The position numbers and the translations under genes are program-made. Below are positions 8,726 through 13,461 of a DNA stretch of 13,461 nucleotides, in pieces. Within the stretch, counting starts at the first letter, position 1, and every line of letters begins with the position of its first letter. Source of the stretch: an uncultured Selenomonadaceae bacterium (lineage in GTDB: Bacteria > Bacillota > Negativicutes > Selenomonadales > Selenomonadaceae); the NCBI GenBank assembly GCA_905236255.1, contig CAJOPK010000077.1:1-13461 (forward strand). The letters run 5' to 3'. The notes under the pieces were generated by a model that saw only the letters and a program-made list of their open reading frames with translations, was not told the origin of the DNA and searched no databases.

Positions 8726-11189
8726 TAACGACGTTGATGAGCTTTCCGGGAACGGCAATAACTTTTACGATGTTTTTGCCGGCGGAAAGTTCTTTTACTT
8801 TGTCCAAAGTCGGGGCAAGTTTTTCAAGTTCCGGTTTTGTTATTCCGGAGTCAACTTTTATTTTGTCGCGAACTTTGCCGTTGATCTGAACGACAATTTC
8901 AATTTTGTCCTCGACAATCGCCTTTTCGTCAAATTTTGACCAGCTTTGTTTGTGAACGTCGCCTTCAAAGAATTTGCTCCAAAGTTCGGCGGAAATGTGC
9001 GGAACAAACGGCGCAAGCATTTTCAAAAGATTTTCTGCGGTTTCGCGTGCAAGTCCGGGATTTATCGGCTTGTCTTGGAAGGCGTGCATTTCGTTTACAA
9101 GCTCCATCAAAGTGCTGATCGCGGTATTGAAGGCGAAACGATCGCGCAAATCTTCCGTAACTTTTTTGATTGTCTTGTGAAGTTTGCGGCGAAGTGAAAT
9201 TTCTTCGTCGGTCAACTTTGAAACATCATATTTTGATTGACCTTCTTTTATTGCCGGTTCAAAAATTTCCAAAATGCGCCAAACACGATTCAAAAATCTG
9301 AAGGATCCTTCAACGCCCTGATCGCTCCAATCCAAATCTCTTTCGACCGGTGCGGCAAAAAGTATGAAAAGGCGGGCGGTATCTGCCCCGTATTTTGAAA
9401 TAATTTCTTCCGGAGTGACGACGTTGCCCAAAGACTTGCTCATTTTTGCGCCGTCCTTGATGACCATTCCCTGCGTAAGCAAATTTGTAAAAGGCTCGTC
9501 GTAATCCAAAAGTTTTGCGTCGCGCAAAACTTTCGTGAAAAATCTGGAGTAAAGCAAATGCAAAATCGCATGTTCAATGCCGCCGATATATTGATCAACC
9601 GGACTCCAATAATTTACTTTGTCCCGGTCGAAAGGCATTTTGTCGTTATGCGGGTCGGTATATCTCATGTAATACCAGGACGAACAAATAAACGTATCCA
9701 TTGTGTCGGTTTCCCGCCGGGCATGACCGCCGCATTTCGGGCATTTGCAATCGTTGAAAGTTTTGCTTGTTGAAAGAGGACTTAACGCACCTTGTTTAAA
9801 TTCGACATCTTCCGGAAGTTTTACGGGCAATTCGTTTTCCGGGACAAGCTGTTCGCCGCACTTGTCGCAATAAATTACCGGAATGGGCGCGCCCCAATAA
9901 CGCTGACGGGAAATAAGCCAATCGCGCAGACGATAATTGACGTGACGTTTTCCGAAACCAAGTTTTTCGGCTTCGTCAATTATTGCATTTATTGCCGCGT
10001 GCATTTCCATTCCGTCAAACTTTCCGGAATTTACCAAAGTACCCTCTTTTTCGACGTATGCTTCTTTCATTTCGTCAAGTTTCAAAGTTTTGTCTTTGGG
10101 TTGCAAAGTCAGAATAATATCCATGCCGTACTTTTTCGCAAACATCCAATCGCGTTGATCGTGTGCCGGAACGGCCATAACCGCACCCGTGCCGTATTCG
10201 GCGAGGACGTAATTTGTAACCCAAATTTGCGCTTTGTTGCCGTTGAAGGGATTGACGCAATAAAATCCGGTGAAAATGCCTTCCTTGACCGATTCGGAGG
10301 AAGTTCTTTCAATTTCCGACTGCTTTTTGACTTTTTCGCAGAACGCTTTAATTTCTTCGGCTTTATCGCTTTTTGCACAAATTTTTTCGACGAGCGGATT
10401 TTCCGGAGCAAGCGCAAGGAATGTTATCCCGAAAGCCGTATCCGGGCGCGTCGTGTAAACGGAAACACTTTCGCCGAGTTCCGGAATTTCAAGGGAAAAT
10501 TCAAGACCCTCACTTCTGCCGATCCAATTTTCCTGCATAATTTTTACGCGTTCCGGCCAACCCGGAAGTTTTTCCAAATCTTTCAAAAGTTCGTCGGCGT
10601 ATTCGGTAATTTTGAAAAACCACTGCGCCAAATTTTTCTTGTGAACTTCCGAATCGCAACGCCAACATTTTCCGTCAACAACCTGCTCATTCGCCAAAAC
10701 GGTACCGCATTTGTCGCACCAGTTGACGGACGCCTCTTTTTTGTAAGCAAGACCGCGTTTATAAAAAAGTTCAAAGAGCCATTGAGTCCAACGGTAATAA
10801 TCTTCCCGGCAGGTTTCGACTTCCCGATTCCAATCGTAAGCAAGCCCCATCGCCTTTTGTTGAGAAATCATGTTTTTGATATTCGAGAAAGTCCAATCGG
10901 AAGGTTTTACGCCGTGAGCGATTGCGGCATTCTCCGCCGGCATACCGAAAGCGTCAAATCCCATCGGATGAAGTACGTTAAAGCCCGCCATCATTCTGTA
11001 ACGTGCAACGACATCACCGATTGAATAATTTCTGACGTGCCCCATGTGCAAATTGCCGGAAGGGTAAGGAAACATTTCCAGCGCGTAATATTTCGGGCGG
11101 GAATCGTCCTCCGTCGTCTTGTAATAATCCGGAGCGTCCCAAACTTTTTGCCATTTGCCTTCAATCTCTTGAGGGTTGTATTTTTCCAA
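8718..11189 (-). CDS. leuS: Leucyl-tRNA synthetase
   Basis: LeuRS charges tRNA-Leu with leucine in the cytoplasm. The 823-residue class I enzyme has the signature HMGH (48-51) and KMSKS (582-586). Zinc-type cysteines occur at C158/C161/C176/C179 and in a second group (CDKC at 441-444, CKCPKC at 481-486). The CP1 editing domain has the threonine-rich TTRPDT (246-251) and GTGAVMAVPAHDQRD (333-347), including the aspartate used in clearing mischarged tRNA. The anticodon-binding and C-terminal domains are complete. I chose the TTG start at 11189 because GGAGGT (11202-11197) lies 7 bases before it. An upstream TTG at 11204 would put that site inside the gene. The 3' end overlaps the converging glycosyltransferase gene by 8 bases. 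Confidence 0.97.
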   Translation of the reverse strand: MEKYNPQEIEGKWQKVWDAPDYYKTTEDDSRPKYYALEMFPYPSGNLHMGHVRNYSIGDVVARYRMMAGFNVLHPMGFDAFGMPAENAAIAHGVKPSDWTFSNIKNMISQQKAMGLAYDWNREVETCREDYYRWTQWLFELFYKRGLAYKKEASVNWCDKCGTVLANEQVVDGKCWRCDSEVHKKNLAQWFFKITEYADELLKDLEKLPGWPERVKIMQENWIGRSEGLEFSLEIPELGESVSVYTTRPDTAFGITFLALAPENPLVEKICAKSDKAEEIKAFCEKVKKQSEIERTSSESVKEGIFTGFYCVNPFNGNKAQIWVTNYVLAEYGTGAVMAVPAHDQRDWMFAKKYGMDIILTLQPKDKTLKLDEMKEAYVEKEGTLVNSGKFDGMEMHAAINAIIDEAEKLGFGKRHVNYRLRDWLISRQRYWGAPIPVIYCDKCGEQLVPENELPVKLPEDVEFKQGALSPLSTSKTFNDCKCPKCGGHARRETDTMDTFICSSWYYMRYTDPHNDKMPFDRDKVNYWSPVDQYIGGIEHAILHLLYSRFFTKVLRDAKLLDYDEPFTNLLTQGMVIKDGAKMSKSLGNVVTPEEIISKYGADTARLFILFAAPVERDLDWSDQGVEGSFRFLNRVWRILEIFEPAIKEGQSKYDVSKLTDEEISLRRKLHKTIKKVTEDLRDRFAFNTAISTLMELVNEMHAFQDKPINPGLARETAENLLKMLAPFVPHISAELWSKFFEGDVHKQSWSKFDEKAIVEDKIEIVVQINGKVRDKIKVDSGITKPELEKLAPTLDKVKELSAGKNIVKVIAVPGKLINVVIK

Positions 11190-11216
11190 CTTTATAACCT
11201 CCAAAAAAAAATTTCG

Positions 11217-11231
11217 CCGGTATTATACCGG
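11217..11231 (-). promoter_or_regulatory. Palindrome containing a perfect TATAAT, likely leuS -10 box
   Basis: CCGGTATTATACCGG has 6-base arms around TTA. Read on the minus strand it contains TATAAT (11227-11222), placed about 33 bases before the leuS TTG, which suits a -10 box with a very short leader. I see no good -35 box 16-18 bases upstream. A palindrome covering the -10 box is a plausible repressor site. Confidence 0.4.
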
Positions 11232-11269
11232 TTATTTCAAAGAATTGCTTTAAAAAATTTTTCCCGTTC

Positions 11270-11292
11270 CCTTCAAAAAATCATTTTGAAGG
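11270..11292. repeat. 9-base inverted repeat (stem-loop) in the divergent spacer
   Basis: CCTTCAAAA (11270-11278) and TTTTGAAGG (11284-11292) are perfect complements around a 5-base loop. No gene ends here, so a terminator role is unlikely. It could be an operator for one of the divergent genes or an mRNA leader structure. Confidence 0.45.
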
Positions 11293-11353
11293 ATAATCCG
11301 AACTTTGAAAGAATATAACGGAAAATTCATTAAATTTTACGGAGGTAGTTTTC

Positions 11354-13444
11354 ATGAAGGAATACACAAGCGAATTTATAAGAAATGTGGCGGTTGCGGG
11401 ACACGGCAAAACCGGAAAGACAAGCCTTCTGGAGGCTTGCCTCTATGTAAGCGGCGCGACCAAGCGTCTCGGAAAAGTTGACGACGGCACCGGCGTTTTG
11501 GATTATGAAGCCGAAGAAACCAAACGCAAGATGACAATCGGCGATTCGCTTGCCGTTACCGAGTGGAAAGATTACAAGATCAATTTTATTGATACGCCCG
11601 GTTATCCGGATTTCGTCAACGAAGTCATGGGCGCAATGTCGGCGGCAGATTCGGCTTTGATCGTCGTTGCGGCTAATGCCGGTATCGAAGTTGAAACCGA
11701 AAAGGCTTGGAATCTTGCCGAAGAACTTCATTTGCCGCGCGCATTTTTCGTCAGCAAGCCGGACAGAGAACACGCGAATTTTGACAAGGTTTTGGACGAA
11801 TTGCGCGTAAAATACGGTCCCAACGTCGTTCCGGTTCAAATTCCGATCGGTATCGAAAGCACTTTTCAAGGCGTTGCCGATTTAATCAAAATGTATGTCC
11901 GTATTCAAACTCATGACGACGAATCAATCAAAGTCGAAATTCCGGAATACATTCAAACACGCGTTGAGGAAGAACGCGAAAAATTGATTGAGGCGGCTGC
12001 CGAATTTAACGACGAACTTATGACAAAATATTTTGACGGTGAAGAATTGGACGAAAAGGAAATTGTGGCGGCGTTGGCTGAAGGTGTGAAAGCCGCAAAA
12101 ATTTTCCCGGTATTCGTAGGTTCCGCACTCAAGAATATTGCAATTCAAAGACTTTTGAACGGCATAGTCGAATATATGCCCGCTCCGGACGCAAAAACTT
12201 ACGTCGGTACCGATCCGAATACCGAAGATCTTGTCGAAAGAAAAGTTACCGATTCTTTCAGCGGTCAGATTTTCAAAACAATGGTAGACCCCTTTGTCGG
12301 TCGTATGTCTTACATCAGAGTTTTCTCCGGCGACATGAAACCGGATTCGACTTACAAGACAATCGGCGAAAAAGGCGACGGTCAGGAAAGAGTCGGCGCA
12401 TTGTTCACTTTGCAGGGCAAAAAACAAATTCCGATGACCGTTGCGCATGCCGGCGATATTGTCGTCACTTCAAAACTTGCGGCGGCGAAAACCTGCGACA
12501 CGATTTATGAAGGCGCACCGATTCAATACGAACGCATAAATTATCCGGAACCGATGCTTGCAATGTATGTCACTTCCGCCAAAAAAGGCGAAGAAGATAA
12601 AGTTATCGGCGCAATTACAAAGCAGATGGACGAAGATCCGACTATCAAACTTGTCAAAAATCCGGAAACAAAACAGACTATTTTGAAGGGTATCGGTGAA
12701 GTTCATCTCGATATTCTCTGCGACAAAATTCAGCGCAAATTCGGCGTGCAGACCGTTCTCGGTGAACCCCGCGTGGCTTATCGCGAAACAATCCGCAAAC
12801 AGGTTGAAGTTCAGGGCAAACATAAAAAGCAATCCGGCGGTCACGGTCAATACGGCGACGTTTGGCTCAGAATCGGTCCCAATAAAGAAGAAACCGACAA
12901 GCCTTTCAATGTCGTTTGGAAGGAAAGCATTTTCGGCGGCAGCGTTCCCCGTCAATATTTCCCGGCGGTTGAAAAGGGAACTTACGAAACTTTGGCGCAG
13001 GGCATTATTGCCGGCTATCCGGTCGTCAATGTCAGCGTAGATCTTTATGACGGATCCTATCACGCGGTCGATTCCAGTGAAGCGGCTTTTAAAACTGCGA
13101 CTTCAATAGCGATTAAAAAAGGCGTTCTTGCCGCAAATCCGATTTTGCTTGAGCCGATCGACGAAATTACCGTACTCACTCCGGATACTTACATGGGCGA
13201 CATTATCGGCACTCTCAATTCAAAGCGCGGCAAAGTTTTGGGTATGGAGCCTAAAGGCAAGGGAATGTCTGAAGTCAAGGCATTGATTCCGGAATCCGAA
13301 CTTTACAAATATGCTACCGACCTTCGTTCACAAACGCAGGGACGCGGTTCTTACAGTTTGAAATTCTCACATTATGATCCGATGCCGGACAAACTTGCCG
13401 AAAAGATTATAGAAGAAAACAAGAAAGCGGCGGAAGATAAGTAA
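11354..13444 (+). CDS. fusA: EF-G-2-type elongation factor G (translational GTPase)
   Basis: This is a five-domain ribosomal GTPase of the EF-G family, moving tRNA and mRNA or acting in a related ribosome task. The 696-residue product has the P-loop GHGKTGKT (16-23), switch I KRKMTI (57-62), DTPGYPDF (80-87), SKPD (134-137) in place of NKxD, and GSALKN (256-261). Domain IV carries GGHGQYGDVW (495-504) and GSYHAVDSSEAAF (567-579), and domain V follows. DTPGY replaces DTPGH, so the usual catalytic histidine is tyrosine (Y84). This is typical of the EF-G-2 paralogue group, for example in Thermus thermophilus, which sits beside a standard EF-G in the str operon. The gene lacks rpsL/rpsG/tuf neighbours here, which also suggests a paralogue. 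The ATG at 11354 has GGAGGT 7 bases upstream. It ends 17 bases before the window edge. Confidence 0.93.
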   Translation: MKEYTSEFIRNVAVAGHGKTGKTSLLEACLYVSGATKRLGKVDDGTGVLDYEAEETKRKMTIGDSLAVTEWKDYKINFIDTPGYPDFVNEVMGAMSAADSALIVVAANAGIEVETEKAWNLAEELHLPRAFFVSKPDREHANFDKVLDELRVKYGPNVVPVQIPIGIESTFQGVADLIKMYVRIQTHDDESIKVEIPEYIQTRVEEEREKLIEAAAEFNDELMTKYFDGEELDEKEIVAALAEGVKAAKIFPVFVGSALKNIAIQRLLNGIVEYMPAPDAKTYVGTDPNTEDLVERKVTDSFSGQIFKTMVDPFVGRMSYIRVFSGDMKPDSTYKTIGEKGDGQERVGALFTLQGKKQIPMTVAHAGDIVVTSKLAAAKTCDTIYEGAPIQYERINYPEPMLAMYVTSAKKGEEDKVIGAITKQMDEDPTIKLVKNPETKQTILKGIGEVHLDILCDKIQRKFGVQTVLGEPRVAYRETIRKQVEVQGKHKKQSGGHGQYGDVWLRIGPNKEETDKPFNVVWKESIFGGSVPRQYFPAVEKGTYETLAQGIIAGYPVVNVSVDLYDGSYHAVDSSEAAFKTATSIAIKKGVLAANPILLEPIDEITVLTPDTYMGDIIGTLNSKRGKVLGMEPKGKGMSEVKALIPESELYKYATDLRSQTQGRGSYSLKFSHYDPMPDKLAEKIIEENKKAAEDK

Positions 13445-13461
13445 ACAGGGAAACAGGGAAA
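13443..13461. repeat. Short tandem repeat at the window edge
   Basis: Just after the EF-G stop the sequence reads AAACAGGG twice in tandem, then AAA as the window ends. Two copies of an 8-base unit may be chance, or may start a longer array outside the window. Confidence 0.3.

Larger units (their letters stand above)
11190..11353. other. Divergent leuS / EF-G spacer with two inverted repeats
   Basis: This 164-base spacer must hold the promoters of leuS (minus) and the EF-G-like gene (plus). It contains the palindrome at 11217-11231, the hairpin at 11270-11292, the GGAGGT site for leuS (11197-11202) and the GGAGGT site for EF-G (11341-11346). On the plus strand GATAAT (11292-11297) and TATAAC (11314-11319) each match 5 of 6 -10 positions, but neither has a good -35 box 16-18 bases upstream. 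No small gene is evident. Confidence 0.6.

Overview
The window is ordinary bacterial chromosome, densely coding, with moderate to low GC. It carries six complete protein genes plus one complete htpX on the left. I see no mobile element, CRISPR array, tRNA or rRNA, and nothing that looks like a defence or mobile system. The gene mix suggests a Bacillota-type bacterium, and my best guess is class Negativicutes (the diderm relatives of Selenomonas). The basis is the RecJ C-terminal extension, a Thermotoga-type DAHP synthase, an EF-G-2-type elongation factor, a SPINDLY-type glycosyltransferase, and strong GGAGG ribosome sites with several TTG starts. This placement is an inference and is only moderately secure.

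Layout. Positions 1-228 hold no convincing gene. The membrane metalloprotease gene htpX (229-1098, minus strand) follows. Divergent from it is a plus-strand run of four genes. The first encodes a membrane sensor with two periplasmic solute-binding modules joined to degenerate GGDEF and EAL modules (1294-4110). It is followed 25 bases later by recJ (4136-6133). After a 132-base gap with a candidate promoter comes the DAHP synthase gene aroF (6266-7294), and 18 bases further on a GT41/SPINDLY-like glycosyltransferase gene (7313-8725). leuS (8718-11189, minus strand) converges on the glycosyltransferase gene, and the two coding ends overlap by 8 bases. A 164-base divergent spacer with two inverted repeats separates leuS from an EF-G-2-like translation factor gene (11354-13444, plus strand), which ends 17 bases before the window edge.

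How the genes fit together. Most are housekeeping: membrane protein quality control (HtpX), single-strand DNA repair (RecJ), the entry step of aromatic biosynthesis (AroF), leucyl-tRNA charging (LeuS) and a translational GTPase. I see no single pathway joining them. The least ordinary gene is the sensor. Its EAL module keeps nearly all metal and substrate residues but has alanine where the loop glutamate of the AEGVE motif normally sits, and its GGDEF module has lost the signature. It is therefore probably a ligand-controlled c-di-GMP receptor or a weak enzyme, not a normal phosphodiesterase.
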